Of a stretch of 64,000 bases of DNA, positions 42,486 to 50,611 are shown in pieces (the stretch's first letter is position 1; every line of letters starts with the position of its first letter). A program made the translations under genes and the position numbers. The DNA comes from DATFDN01 sp963767645 (lineage in GTDB: Bacteria > Pseudomonadota > Alphaproteobacteria > Acetobacterales > Acetobacteraceae), in NCBI GenBank assembly GCA_963767645.1, contig CAVYEW010000014.1:390020-454019 (forward strand). The letters run 5' to 3'. Below the pieces are notes generated by a model. The model was not told where the DNA came from. It saw nothing but the letters and a program-made list of their open reading frames with translations, and ran no database searches.

Positions 42486-43817
42486 ATGACCCGTTCCATC
42501 CGCCTTGCCGTCTCCGCCCTCGCCCTGCTGACCGGCGCGCCTTCCCTCGCCGCTGCGGCGCCTTCCGCGCGGGCGACGCCGATCGCCGCCCGGCCGGTGC
42601 GGATCGTCGCGGTGGTCAACGGGTCCGTCATCACCAGCGAGGACGTGGACAACCGTGCCCGGCTGTTCGCGGTCTCCTCCGGCCTGCCGCAGCAGCCGGA
42701 GGTGCTCGAGAGGTTGCGCCCGCAGATCCTCCGCCAGCTCGTCGACGAGCGGCTCCGCATGCAGGACGTCGAGCGCCAGCACATCGTGGTCGAGGGCAAG
42801 CAGATCGCCGCGGCGATCCAGGAGATCGAGAGCCATAACGGGATGCAGCCGGGCGCGCTGCGGGCGAAGCTGTCGGCGGACGGGGTGAGCTTCACGACCT
42901 TGGTCGACCAGGTGCGGACGGAGATCGGCTGGACCATGCTGCTCCGCCAGCAGCTCGGCGACCGGCTGAAGGTGAGCGATGCCGACGTCGCCGAGCGCAC
43001 CCGCGCCCTGACCGCGGAGGTCGGCCGGCCGGAGTTCCATGTGGCCGAAATCTTCATCCCCGTGGAGAACCCGACCCGCGAGGCAGAGGCGCGGCGCTTC
43101 GCCGACGTGGTCATCAAGCAGCTCCGCGCCGGCGCTCCGTTCCCGGTCGTGGCGGCGCAGTTCAGCCAGGCCCAATCCGCACTGCAAGGGGGCGATGTCG
43201 GCTGGGTACAGCCGAGCCAGCTCGATCCGGCGGTGGCCCAGGTGGTGCAGCAAATGCCGCCCGGCGCAGTCAGCGAGCCGATTGCGGTTCCGGGCGGGCT
43301 GGAGGTCGTGCATCTGCTCGCCAAGCGGCAGATCGGCCGCGACTTCGCGACCATGCTCTCGCTCCGGCAGGTGTTCCTGCCCTTCACCGCCCCGCTGAAC
43401 CCGGCCGCGCCCACGCCCCAGCAGGAAGCCACCTTGAAGAAGGCCCAAGCGATCACGGTGCGAACGCATGGCTGCGCCGAGATGGAGCAGGCGGCGAAGG
43501 ACAACAACTCGCCCCGTCCGGCCGATCCCGGGGACGTTCGGCTGGACGTCGTGAACCCGCCGCAGTTCCGTGCGATGCTGGCGAGCCTGCCGCTCGATCA
43601 CGCGAGCAAGCCGCTGGTCTCGCCCGACGGCATCGCGGTGATGATGGTCTGCGCGCGGGAGGAGAAGAACCTCAACGAGATCAGCCGCAAGCAGGTCCAG
43701 GAGCAAATCTTGCAGACCAGGGTGGAATTGCTGTCACGTCAGCTGCAGCAGGACCTGAAACGGCAGGCGCAGATCGAGATGCGGGGCGAGGCGAAGACGG
43801 GCACGCCGCAGACCTGA
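42486..43817 (+). CDS. surA: Periplasmic chaperone/peptidyl-prolyl isomerase SurA
   Basis: A 443-residue periplasmic protein that helps fold outer-membrane proteins such as LptD. It has a signal peptide (residues 1-25), an N-terminal SurA chaperone domain (IVAVVNGSVITSEDVDNRARLF, ILRQLVDERLRMQDVERQ) and one clear parvulin domain (VAEIFIPVENPTREAEARRFADVV, GGDVGWVQPSQLDPAVAQVVQQMPPGAVSEPI). The start is ATG 42486; the frame is open upstream through lptD, but that part is not coding in this frame. The last bases overlap the proposed rsmA start. Confidence 0.92.
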   Translation: MTRSIRLAVSALALLTGAPSLAAAAPSARATPIAARPVRIVAVVNGSVITSEDVDNRARLFAVSSGLPQQPEVLERLRPQILRQLVDERLRMQDVERQHIVVEGKQIAAAIQEIESHNGMQPGALRAKLSADGVSFTTLVDQVRTEIGWTMLLRQQLGDRLKVSDADVAERTRALTAEVGRPEFHVAEIFIPVENPTREAEARRFADVVIKQLRAGAPFPVVAAQFSQAQSALQGGDVGWVQPSQLDPAVAQVVQQMPPGAVSEPIAVPGGLEVVHLLAKRQIGRDFATMLSLRQVFLPFTAPLNPAAPTPQQEATLKKAQAITVRTHGCAEMEQAAKDNNSPRPADPGDVRLDVVNPPQFRAMLASLPLDHASKPLVSPDGIAVMMVCAREEKNLNEISRKQVQEQILQTRVELLSRQLQQDLKRQAQIEMRGEAKTGTPQT

Positions 43818-44638
43818 GCCCCTGGTACCTGGGCCTTCCGCCGCTGCGCGAGGTCATCGCGCGGCACGGCCTGGATGCGCGGCGCCGGCTTGGCCAGCAT
43901 TTCCTGCTCGACGAGAACCTGACGGCGCGGATCGCGCGGCACGCGGGCGAGCTTGCCGGCCGGCAGGTGATCGAGATCGGGCCTGGACCCGGCGGGCTGA
44001 CGCGGGCGCTGCTCGCCGGCGGTCCGGCCCGCGTGACCGCGATCGAGATCGATCCCCGCGCCGCTTCGGCCGCGCGCGAGCTGGCCGCGGCGTATCCCGG
44101 CCGCCTGGAGGTGATCGAGGCCGATGCGCTGTCGCTCGATCTCGTCACGCTCACCCCCCCGCCCCGCCAGATCGTCGCCAACCTGCCCTATAACGTCGCC
44201 ACCCCGTTGCTGATCGCCTGGCTGCGCCAGGCCCGCGCCTTCGAGGCGATGACCTTGATGTTCCAGCAGGAGGTGGCCGAGCGGATCTGCGCCCCGCCGG
44301 GCACGCCTGCCTACGGCCGGCTCTCCGTGCTCGCGCAGTGGGTCTGCGACGCCTCCGTCGTGCTGCGCCTGCCGCCCGCGGCCTTTGTTCCGCCGCCCAA
44401 GGTCTGGTCGGCCGTGGTGCGTCTGATCCCTCGCCCCGTCCAGCCCGACCCGGCGCGCTTCGCTGCGATGGAGCGGCTGACCGCGGCCGCCTTCGGCCAG
44501 CGCCGGAAGATGCTGCGCGGGGCGCTTCGCGGGCTGGGCGGGGAGGCGTTGCTGGCGCGGGCCGGGATCGCAGCGGAGCGTCGGGCGGAGACCCTGAGCG
44601 TGGCCGAGTTCGAGGCGCTCGCGGCCGGGCTCCGTTAA
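43814..44638 (+). CDS. rsmA: 16S rRNA (adenine1518/1519-N6) dimethyltransferase RsmA/KsgA, likely CTG start
   Basis: A 274-residue methyltransferase that dimethylates two adjacent adenosines in 16S rRNA late in small-subunit assembly. GQHFLLDENLTARI, the SAM site VIEIGPGPGGLTRALL and the NLPY catalytic motif (IVANLPYNVATPL) are present. The family N-terminus (LPPLREVIARHGLDARRRLGQHF) extends upstream of the first standard start codon, a GTG at 43967 that would cut into the SAM fold. No ATG, GTG or TTG fits; CTG at 43814 overlaps the surA stop as CTGA, parallel to the GTGA overlaps of lptG and lptD, and is my choice. pdxA, often between surA and rsmA elsewhere, is absent. Confidence 0.88.
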   Translation: MSPWYLGLPPLREVIARHGLDARRRLGQHFLLDENLTARIARHAGELAGRQVIEIGPGPGGLTRALLAGGPARVTAIEIDPRAASAARELAAAYPGRLEVIEADALSLDLVTLTPPPRQIVANLPYNVATPLLIAWLRQARAFEAMTLMFQQEVAERICAPPGTPAYGRLSVLAQWVCDASVVLRLPPAAFVPPPKVWSAVVRLIPRPVQPDPARFAAMERLTAAAFGQRRKMLRGALRGLGGEALLARAGIAAERRAETLSVAEFEALAAGLR

Positions 44639-44673
44639 CCGCCTGGCAATCGCCGGTCCGGCATATCTGTCGG

Positions 44674-45645
44674 GTGCGCATCGGCATCGTCATCCCGGCC
44701 CATAACGCCGCTCCCTTCATTGCCGACGCGATCGTCTCCGTGCTCGGCCAGGGGTTCCAGGACTGGCGGCTGGTGGTGGTCGATGACGGTTCGACCGACG
44801 CCACCGGCGAGCTTGTCCGCTGCTTCCCCGATCCGCGCATCCATTTGAAAGTGCAGCAAAGAACCGGCGTTTCGATGGCCCGGAACCGGGGCTGCGCCGC
44901 GCTGCGGGACGCCGACGCCCTGCTGTTCCTTGACGCCGATGATTGGCTCGGCGAGGACGCGCTCTCCCGCCTCGCCGATGCTCTTGCGGCGCGGCCACAC
45001 GCGGTCGCCGCGTCGGGAAGCTGCGGATTTGTCTCGGAAAACGCCGTGATCGGCGATCTGCCGAAGCGTCTCTTGCACCCGTCCGGCGGGGATATCCTGG
45101 AGCGTCTGGTCGAGCGCAACCTGTTCGCCAACGGCGGCCATGTCCTGGTCCGCGCCGCGGCGGCGCGCGACGCCGGCGGCTTCAGACGCTCCCTGACCTA
45201 CGGCGAGGACTGGGAATTCTTTATCCGCATAGCCTTGCAGGGACCGTTTGCCGTAGCGCAGGAGCCTGAGCGCCCTATCCTGTTGGTCCGCCGTCGCCGC
45301 GCCGGCACCTATCTTCGCTTGGCCACCGACCCGGCCTCGTTCGAGCCGTGCATGGAGGCGATCTTCTCCAATCCCGACCTCCGCGCCCGCTTCGGCACCA
45401 GGCTGCCCGAGTTGCGCGCCCGGACGGAAGCGGAGAACGACTGGATCACCGGCCGTGCGCTGCTCGCGCACCGCCTGCACCGCGAGGGCCTGGCCCGCCT
45501 GCGCCGTTCGGTCGCCGCCAAGCCGAGCCTCAAGCGTCTGGCGCTGACCGCAGCGTTGTCCGTCCGCCATTCCCCCGGTCAGTTCGGTGCGTCGTGTCCC
45601 GAGGCGAGGCGGACCGCACCGCCGAGCAGATCGTCGAACGCCTGA
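44674..45645 (+). CDS. Family 2 glycosyltransferase
   Basis: A 323-residue GT-A fold glycosyltransferase. IGIVIPAHNAAPFIADAIVSVLGQ, the nucleotide-sugar site VVVDDGSTDATGE and the metal-binding LFLDADDWL are all characteristic. YGEDWEFFIRIA matches the ED catalytic-base region. The sugar and acceptor are unknown; nearness to the LPS-transport genes suggests a cell-surface polysaccharide, by inference. The GTG at 44674 places the first strand at the N-terminus. The 3' end overlaps the convergent DUF2066 gene by about 67 bases. Confidence 0.85.
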   Translation: MRIGIVIPAHNAAPFIADAIVSVLGQGFQDWRLVVVDDGSTDATGELVRCFPDPRIHLKVQQRTGVSMARNRGCAALRDADALLFLDADDWLGEDALSRLADALAARPHAVAASGSCGFVSENAVIGDLPKRLLHPSGGDILERLVERNLFANGGHVLVRAAAARDAGGFRRSLTYGEDWEFFIRIALQGPFAVAQEPERPILLVRRRRAGTYLRLATDPASFEPCMEAIFSNPDLRARFGTRLPELRARTEAENDWITGRALLAHRLHREGLARLRRSVAAKPSLKRLALTAALSVRHSPGQFGASCPEARRTAPPSRSSNA

Positions 45646-46424
45646 TCGAAGCCTACGCCGCTGATCCCCCAGGCATGATCGACGCCGTGCCAGCGCATCC
45701 GCCATGACCCCACCCAGCCCATCGCCTCCGGCCGGAATTCCAGCGTGCCGGGAACCAGCGCCTCGTTCAGGGATGACGCGGCTGGTATCGACGGGAACCG
45801 GTCCGCGGTGATGCCCCATGCGGCGAGTTCGGCCTGGGCCGGAAAGCGCACGGTCACACCGAACTTGCGCGCCGAGTTGGCGAAGGAGGCGCGCTGCACG
45901 GCACCGTCCGGCGCCTCGGCGCTGAGCAGGTAGGTGCGCGTATAGGGCGGGGCGAAGCCGCGCACGGCAAGCACCGGCACCACCACCGGCCGCTCGCCAC
46001 GCCAAGGCTGCTCGCCCAATTCCGCAAGCGCCTTGTCGATCCGCAGCGGGTCGAACCGCACCGTCAGGTCGTACGACCTGTCATACGTGCCCTGGTCATC
46101 GTGCGGCCGAACGCCGGCCCGCGGATCGACGTAGCTGAAGGATGCAACGAGCGCATCCGCGCCCGCCGCCAGGTGGGAAACGCGCGGATCGCTGTACAGG
46201 CGTGTTTCACCGGAAACTTTCACCAACACTTCGCGCAGGCATTGCGCGAACCCGGACGGGCGGCTGCGCATGTCGGTGCCGGTGACGATTGCGGTTGCTT
46301 GATAGAGATCGGTTGCCTCCTGCGTTCGGCCTGACGGCGCGGCAGTCGCTGCGAGTGCCGCCGACATCACGGCGAGCAGCCAGGCTCGGCGTACCCAGCA
46401 GGGTTGAACCTGCTGCTCTTTCAT
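45579..46424 (-). CDS. DUF2066 domain exported protein
   Basis: A 281-residue protein with an N-terminal signal peptide (hydrophobic WLLAVMSAALAATAA) and DUF2066 hallmarks (LREVLVKVSGETRLYSDPRV, YDRSYDLTVRFDPLRIDKALAELG, ERPVVVPVLAVRG). The function of the family is unknown; it is found in many proteobacteria, probably in the periplasm. The ATG at 46424 follows AAAGGAG at good distance, so the longer upstream reading is rejected. It is convergent with the glycosyltransferase. Confidence 0.85.
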   Translation of the reverse strand: MKEQQVQPCWVRRAWLLAVMSAALAATAAPSGRTQEATDLYQATAIVTGTDMRSRPSGFAQCLREVLVKVSGETRLYSDPRVSHLAAGADALVASFSYVDPRAGVRPHDDQGTYDRSYDLTVRFDPLRIDKALAELGEQPWRGERPVVVPVLAVRGFAPPYTRTYLLSAEAPDGAVQRASFANSARKFGVTVRFPAQAELAAWGITADRFPSIPAASSLNEALVPGTLEFRPEAMGWVGSWRMRWHGVDHAWGISGVGFDQAFDDLLGGAVRLASGHDAPN

Positions 46425-46577
46425 TGCCTGCGCTCCTTTCGAGCTATGGAGGCACGGTGTCGCGCATGAACGGTTCAGTGTGAGCAGGCGCCCGGTCATA
46501 CTCGTCTTCTAGTCACCGAGGCACCACACCAGATGGACGCTTATACCAGGCCGCGTTGAAAGTGACCTGTCGGCCAC

Positions 46578-46690
46578 CCCGTCATGCCCGGCCCCCGGAT
46601 CAAGTCCGGGGACAGGCTCCGGCCGGGCATCCACGCCTTTAAGTGCCGCCGCAAAGGCGTGGATACTCGCGACAAGCGTGAGCATGACGT
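46578..46690. repeat. Dispersed inverted repeat, family C
   Basis: Starts CCGTCATGCCCGGCC, contains the dyad CCCCGGATCAAGTCCGGGG and a second dyad CCACGCCTTT/AAAGGCGTGG, and ends GAGCATGACG, so the ends are inverted (GTCATGC / GCATGAC). Related elements are at 49817-49850 and 57398-57480. It occupies the gap between DUF2066 and brnA. Confidence 0.75.
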
Positions 46691-46706
46691 CGGGAAGGGT
46701 CGGGGC

Positions 46707-46979
46707 CTAAAGCTCGCCTTTCTCCAGCGCCCCGCGCAGCACTTTCTCGACGCGGGCATTGTAGCCGGGTCCGGTCGCCCTAATGCCCTTCACCACGTCC
46801 GCCGCGAGCCGAAAGCCGATATGGACCTTCGGGTGCTCGACGGGCGGGCGGCCGATCTTCTTCCACGTCTCGTACTGCTCGGGAAAAACTTCCTTAAAGG
46901 GCTTTGCCCGCGCAAAATCCTCCTTGGTCCATTCGGGATTTTCATCGAAATCGGCAGGCGGTTCAGTCTTTTTCGCCAT
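46707..46979 (-). CDS. brnA: BrnA-family antitoxin
   Basis: A 90-residue protein matching the BrnA antitoxin type: WTKEDFARAKPFKEVFPE at the start, then a ribbon-helix-helix-like C-terminus (KVHIGFRLAADVVKGIRATGPGYNARVEKVLRGALEKGEL). BrnA binds DNA and neutralises the ribonuclease BrnT, which is normally encoded directly upstream. Here the upstream brnT is truncated, so brnA appears to be an orphan. The start at 46979 overlaps the end of the brnT remnant by 17 bases, as in intact brnTA pairs. Confidence 0.85.
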   Translation of the reverse strand: MAKKTEPPADFDENPEWTKEDFARAKPFKEVFPEQYETWKKIGRPPVEHPKVHIGFRLAADVVKGIRATGPGYNARVEKVLRGALEKGEL

Positions 46980-47082
46980 AGCGCTTTACCTCTCCCGGGT
47001 TGGCCTTTCGCAGCGAAATCGCCCGCAGCACGTCGCCGCGTCTGGTAAACACGAGCACATGCAGCCCCTCGGCGGTTCGCAT
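46963..47082 (-). pseudogene. brnT: BrnT toxin, 5'-truncated remnant
   Basis: The frame LHVLVFTRRGDVLRAISLRK then ANPGEVKRYGEKD (stop at 46963) is the C-terminal third of a BrnT-type RelE-like ribonuclease. The N-terminal part, about 55-60 residues, is missing: upstream of about 47082 the sequence is unrelated. No activity is expected. Confidence 0.75.
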
Positions 47083-47245
47083 CACACAGCACCATGCACC
47101 TGAGAATATTGTGAAACGAAAACCAGAATTCTAAACAACCGCGCATCACCGGCTGTAAGCTGGGTCACAACCGCAAGCTGATGGTTCCCCGTAAGGCTCG
47201 AAGGCTCGCAGGTCAGACCACCTGCGCTAGCTGGAGAATCGAGCA

Positions 47246-48433
47246 ATGAGCGACACCAAGCTTGAAACGGCTGTTTCACTGCCAAGCAACTGGAAATTCG
47301 GGGAGGTATCCAGCCTCACGGCGTTCAGGACGGCCACCTCGTCGGCCCCCAGCCTGGGGCCGCTCGCCGAGTTCACCGGCACGTTCACGGGTCACGGCTT
47401 CAACACCATCTTCCGGCCGGAAAGCACCCAGACGCCGACGAAGCTCCCGGTTCCCGTCCCGGCCCCGCCCAGCGACAACATTCTCGAACTGAACCTAACC
47501 TCCGAAACCCTGTCGTTTTCAAAAAGCCTCGGCTCGGTTCCCAACCGGGGCATGGTGCAGGGCGACATCTTCCTCAACGGCGTTCCCTACCTGCAGACCA
47601 TCAGCGACGTCACCATCCCCAAGCAGCCCGTCGGCATCCACTTCGAGCCGGGGCTGTGGGTGATCGTTCCGGCAACCACCGATCCCGCCGAGAAGCCGAC
47701 GCTGGTGCGCATGGCGTCGATCCCGCACGGCACCACGATCGTGGCCCAGGGGACCTTCTCCACCAGCAACGGAAAGCCGACGATCCCGGCCGTGGACATC
47801 ACCCCGTTCGTCACGAATTCCAACCCCAAGAAGCTGATCCCCTTCCCCAGCCAGACCGTGACCAACGAAAACACGCCGCGGATTCCACAGGACCTGGCCC
47901 CCTTCGTCGCTGCCGGCAGCATCACGCAGGCCATGCTGACCGATCCCAACACGCTGCTGCGCAACCACATCGCCTCGCAGAACATCACCTCCACCACCAC
48001 GCTGTTCATCTCCACCAGCCCGGCCGCCCCGCTGTTCGGCGGCGGCACGGACAACATCGCCTTCCTGCTGGGCGATGCCGCCGCGCTGACCAATCCCGCG
48101 GCCAAGGGCCCGAACGCGCAGGCATTGAGCATGAGTGCGGTATTCTGGATCGAGACCGTCGAGCACGTCATCCACGTGCCGATCTTCAAGCCCGGCCAGC
48201 CGCCGATGACGCTCGTGGGCGAGACCGGCGACGCCGGGCAGCCCGTGCCAAAATTCCTCGTGCATCCGCCGATCGAGATCGCGACGCCGCGCACGATCAC
48301 GGTCAAATCGACGCAGATCCAATACTCGCAGCAGGTGTTCCTGAACTTCAACGGACTGACCTGGCCGCACGTTTCCGTGGCGACGCTGGTGCCGAGCGAG
48401 CCCATCGCGGTGCCGCCGTCCGCCTGGAACTGA
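47246..48433 (+). CDS. Conserved 395-residue protein, heme-binding-protein-like
   Basis: I do not recognise a well-characterised family with certainty; it resembles proteins annotated 'heme-binding protein' with two similar beta-barrel halves. Features seen: no signal peptide, beta-rich composition, FTGTFTGHGFNTIFRPES, DNILELNLTSETLSF, VGIHFEPGLWVIVPA and MASIPHGTTIVAQGTF in the first half, and FWIETVEHVIHVPIFKPGQ plus TQIQYSQQVFLNFNGLTWPHVSVATLVP in the second. His residues in IHFEPGLW, IPHGTT and EHVIHVP could be ligands, which is inference. The codon usage and composition (Thr/Ser/Asn-rich) differ slightly from its neighbours. It is alone, between brnA and nrsF. Confidence 0.65.
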   Translation: MSDTKLETAVSLPSNWKFGEVSSLTAFRTATSSAPSLGPLAEFTGTFTGHGFNTIFRPESTQTPTKLPVPVPAPPSDNILELNLTSETLSFSKSLGSVPNRGMVQGDIFLNGVPYLQTISDVTIPKQPVGIHFEPGLWVIVPATTDPAEKPTLVRMASIPHGTTIVAQGTFSTSNGKPTIPAVDITPFVTNSNPKKLIPFPSQTVTNENTPRIPQDLAPFVAAGSITQAMLTDPNTLLRNHIASQNITSTTTLFISTSPAAPLFGGGTDNIAFLLGDAAALTNPAAKGPNAQALSMSAVFWIETVEHVIHVPIFKPGQPPMTLVGETGDAGQPVPKFLVHPPIEIATPRTITVKSTQIQYSQQVFLNFNGLTWPHVSVATLVPSEPIAVPPSAWN

Positions 48434-48516
48434 GACCGAGCGAACGAGGGGCCGATCTCCAAGGGTCGGCCCTCTTCCGTTCGATACCGTGTAGAGCTCG
48501 TCCTTCTCGAAGCCCC

Positions 48517-49170
48517 TCACCGCGACCCGAAGGCGCGCACGCCGATCGCACGGTTGCCGGCGATGACGATAAGCACCGCGATCGCATGGACGGCGAGGTC
48601 GGTCGCCGCCGCGTCGTATGGATGGAAGAAGTTCAGCAGCGTCGCCGCCGCCGACGCGGTCGCGAGCCCGCCCAGCATGGCGGTCAGATCGGGCCGCAGC
48701 GGGCAGGCGCGGCGCAGCATCGCCAGCAGCAGGGCGGACAGCGGCAGCGAGAGGCCGACGATGAAGACAAGGCAGCTCCGCGCTTCGACCGCCGAGGCGT
48801 CATGCGTGCCCGGCACCGTCCAGCTCCGCAGGCAGCCGAGCCCGCTCGCGCCGATCCAGAGCAGCAGCGCCGGCATGGGCAGCAGCGCCCAGGCGGGCTT
48901 GCGGTCCGGCACGCTGACCTGGAACGCCGCAAAGGCGGCGAGCAGCGCGGTCAGGCTGGAGCCAAGCACGGCAAGCCACATATCCAGCACGAACGCCAGG
49001 CGCCGCTGCAACGCGCCCAGATCGGCGATCGAGGCGAGCGCCGCGCCAAGCGCCGCCACCACGCCGAGCCAGCAGAGGGCGCGCAGCCAGGGCGGCATCA
49101 ACCGGCGCACAGGCCGGAGATCGGCGGCGAGCGAGCGGATCAGCCCATCATGGTCCGCGGCCTCAGACAT
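48517..49170 (-). CDS. nrsF: NrsF-type anti-sigma factor (DUF1109)
   Basis: A 217-residue membrane protein with six hydrophobic helices (LCWLGVVAALGAALASI, LDMWLAVLGSSLTALLAAF, ALLPMPALLLWIGASGLG, LVFIVGLSLPLSALLLAML, LTAMLGGLATASAAATLL, LAVHAIAVLIVIAG). The N-terminal DHDGLIRSLAADLRPVRRL is the typical cytoplasmic part of NrsF, the anti-sigma factor of SigF in Caulobacter. It overlaps the upstream ECF sigma gene by 8 bases, as expected for a sigma/anti-sigma pair. Two Cys residues (GLGCLRSW and ARSCLVF) face the expected periplasmic region and may sense oxidants; this is inference. Confidence 0.82.
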   Translation of the reverse strand: MSEAADHDGLIRSLAADLRPVRRLMPPWLRALCWLGVVAALGAALASIADLGALQRRLAFVLDMWLAVLGSSLTALLAAFAAFQVSVPDRKPAWALLPMPALLLWIGASGLGCLRSWTVPGTHDASAVEARSCLVFIVGLSLPLSALLLAMLRRACPLRPDLTAMLGGLATASAAATLLNFFHPYDAAATDLAVHAIAVLIVIAGNRAIGVRAFGSR

Positions 49171-49762
49171 CCTGGTCAGGTCCCCCGCCCAGCCTGCCCC
49201 GCAGGGTCTTCAGCGCGCGGTGGAGATTCACCTTCAGCGCCCCCTTGCTGCGCCCCGTCCCCGCCGCCGCCTCGTCCAGCGACTGCTCCTGCAGCGCCAG
49301 ACGCTCGACCGCCTCGCGCTGGCCTTGCGGCAGGGCGGCAATGGCCAGGCGCAAGCGGCGCGCATGGTCCGCGCTCTCCAGCGCCTGCCCCGCCGATTGG
49401 GCGGTATCGGCGTGGCCCTCATAGGCAACCGGGTCATAAACCTCCCGCCCGAGCTGGCGTCCCTGCCGGCGCAGGACATCGACCGCCCGGCGCTGCGCGA
49501 TGGCGCGCAGCCAGGGCAGGAAGGGTCGCGCCGGGTCATAGGTGTGGCGCACCCGATGTATCGTGAGCAGCACGTCCTGCACCACGTCGTCCAGCTGTGC
49601 TTCGGGCACTCCCTGGCGCCGGGCCGAGGACGCGATCACCGGCAGGCAGGAACGCAGCAGCACCTGATAGGAACCGGCATCGCCGTCCTGCGCCGCCCTC
49701 ATCAGGGCCGCGAGGCGTGCCTCGACTCCCATGCCGGCCCTGTCCGCCTCCGCCGCCGCCAT
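49163..49762 (-). CDS. ECF RNA polymerase sigma factor, SigF-like
   Basis: A 199-residue extracytoplasmic-function sigma factor. Region 2 is seen in DDVVQDVLLTIHRVRHTYDPARPFLPWLRAIAQRRAVDVLRR and region 4 in IAALPQGQREAVERLALQEQSLDEAAAGTGRSKGALKVNLHRALKTLR. The DP-x-RPFxPWL feature is typical of the SigF/ECF16 type paired with NrsF. I start at 49762 (MAAAEADRAG); 49732 and 49792 are alternatives. It lies downstream of a molybdopterin oxidoreductase and cytochrome b on the same strand, the likely target genes. Confidence 0.87.
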   Translation of the reverse strand: MAAAEADRAGMGVEARLAALMRAAQDGDAGSYQVLLRSCLPVIASSARRQGVPEAQLDDVVQDVLLTIHRVRHTYDPARPFLPWLRAIAQRRAVDVLRRQGRQLGREVYDPVAYEGHADTAQSAGQALESADHARRLRLAIAALPQGQREAVERLALQEQSLDEAAAGTGRSKGALKVNLHRALKTLRGRLGGGPDQDV

Positions 49763-49816
49763 CCGATCGCCTGCCGCAAGGGAGCGGATCATACCCGATC
49801 CGCCGCCTTACTTGCA

Positions 49817-49850
49817 CCGTCATGCCCGTGCTTGTCACGGGCATCCGATC
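49817..49850. repeat. Dispersed inverted repeat, family C (short)
   Basis: CACCGTCATGCCCGTG followed by CACGGGCATCC forms a hairpin. It shares the CGTCATGCCCG start with the elements at 46578 and 57398, and lies between the sigma factor gene and the oxidoreductase stop. Confidence 0.55.
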
Positions 49851-49852
49851 GG

Positions 49853-50611
49853 TCACGACCCGCTGAACCAGTTGTAGCCCTGGTTCTCCCAGTATCCTCC
49901 GGGATCGGTGTTGGTGACGAACAAGCCAGCGATGTATTTCGGGTTCTTGAAGCCGAGCTTGGTCGGGATGCGCAGCTTCAGCGGGGCGCCATAGGCCGGC
50001 GGCAGCGGATCGCTACCGTAATCCAGCGCCATGATGGTCTGCGGATGCAGCGCGGTCGTCATGTCGATGCTGGTCCAATAATCATCGAAGCACTTGAAAC
50101 CGACATAGCGCGCCCGCGTGTCCGCGCCCACCCGTTCGAGGAAGGTGCGGAACGGCACGCCGGACCATTGGCCGATTGCGCTCCAGCCCTCGACGCAGAT
50201 ATGCCGCGTGATCTGGCTCGTCTGCGGCAGCGTGCGCAGCTGCTGCAACGACCAGGGCCGCTTGTCGGCGATCAGCCCGGACAATTCAAGGCGCCAGGAC
50301 GCCGCCTCGACGGTGCGCACCTCGCTCTCCGGGTAATAGGCGTTGAACGGGAACGGCTTGGTGATCGCGCTGGCCGGATAGGTCGGCGCCAGCCGGTTTG
50401 GGTTGAACAGCCAAGCCTGCACCCGGTCGTTCCAGCGCGACATGCGCCCTAGCACCTTGTCCACCGCGTCGTGATCGCTGAGGTCGCAGCCGGTCAGCAT
50501 GGTGAGCGCGCCGAGCGAGAGGCCGCCGCGCAGCAGCAGGCGGCGGTTGAGCCGGATGAGGTCGGGCTGCGCCTCGGCGGGCCGGAGACGGCGGCGTGGG
50601 ATGATGCTCAT
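49853..50611 (-). CDS. Molybdopterin-dependent oxidoreductase, MsrP/sulfite-oxidase-like
   Basis: A 252-residue molybdenum enzyme of the sulfite-oxidase fold. Cys139 (RHICVEGWSAIGQWSGVPF) is the expected molybdenum ligand, and the C-terminal PPAYGAPLKLRIPTKLGFKNPKYIAGL is typical. The N-terminus has a twin-arginine-like stretch (LNRRLLLRGGLSLGAL) and LTGC, which looks like a lipobox, so export by Tat with possible lipid anchoring is likely. It may repair oxidised methionine or oxidise sulfite; the substrate is not set by sequence. It overlaps the cytochrome b gene by four bases (ATGA) and precedes the sigma gene. Confidence 0.85.
   Translation of the reverse strand: MSIIPRRRLRPAEAQPDLIRLNRRLLLRGGLSLGALTMLTGCDLSDHDAVDKVLGRMSRWNDRVQAWLFNPNRLAPTYPASAITKPFPFNAYYPESEVRTVEAASWRLELSGLIADKRPWSLQQLRTLPQTSQITRHICVEGWSAIGQWSGVPFRTFLERVGADTRARYVGFKCFDDYWTSIDMTTALHPQTIMALDYGSDPLPPAYGAPLKLRIPTKLGFKNPKYIAGLFVTNTDPGGYWENQGYNWFSGS

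Noticed and set aside
43967..44638. rsmA starting at GTG 43967
   Set aside because: It would remove GQHFLLDENLT and the first half of the methyltransferase N-terminus, which are conserved and in frame upstream.
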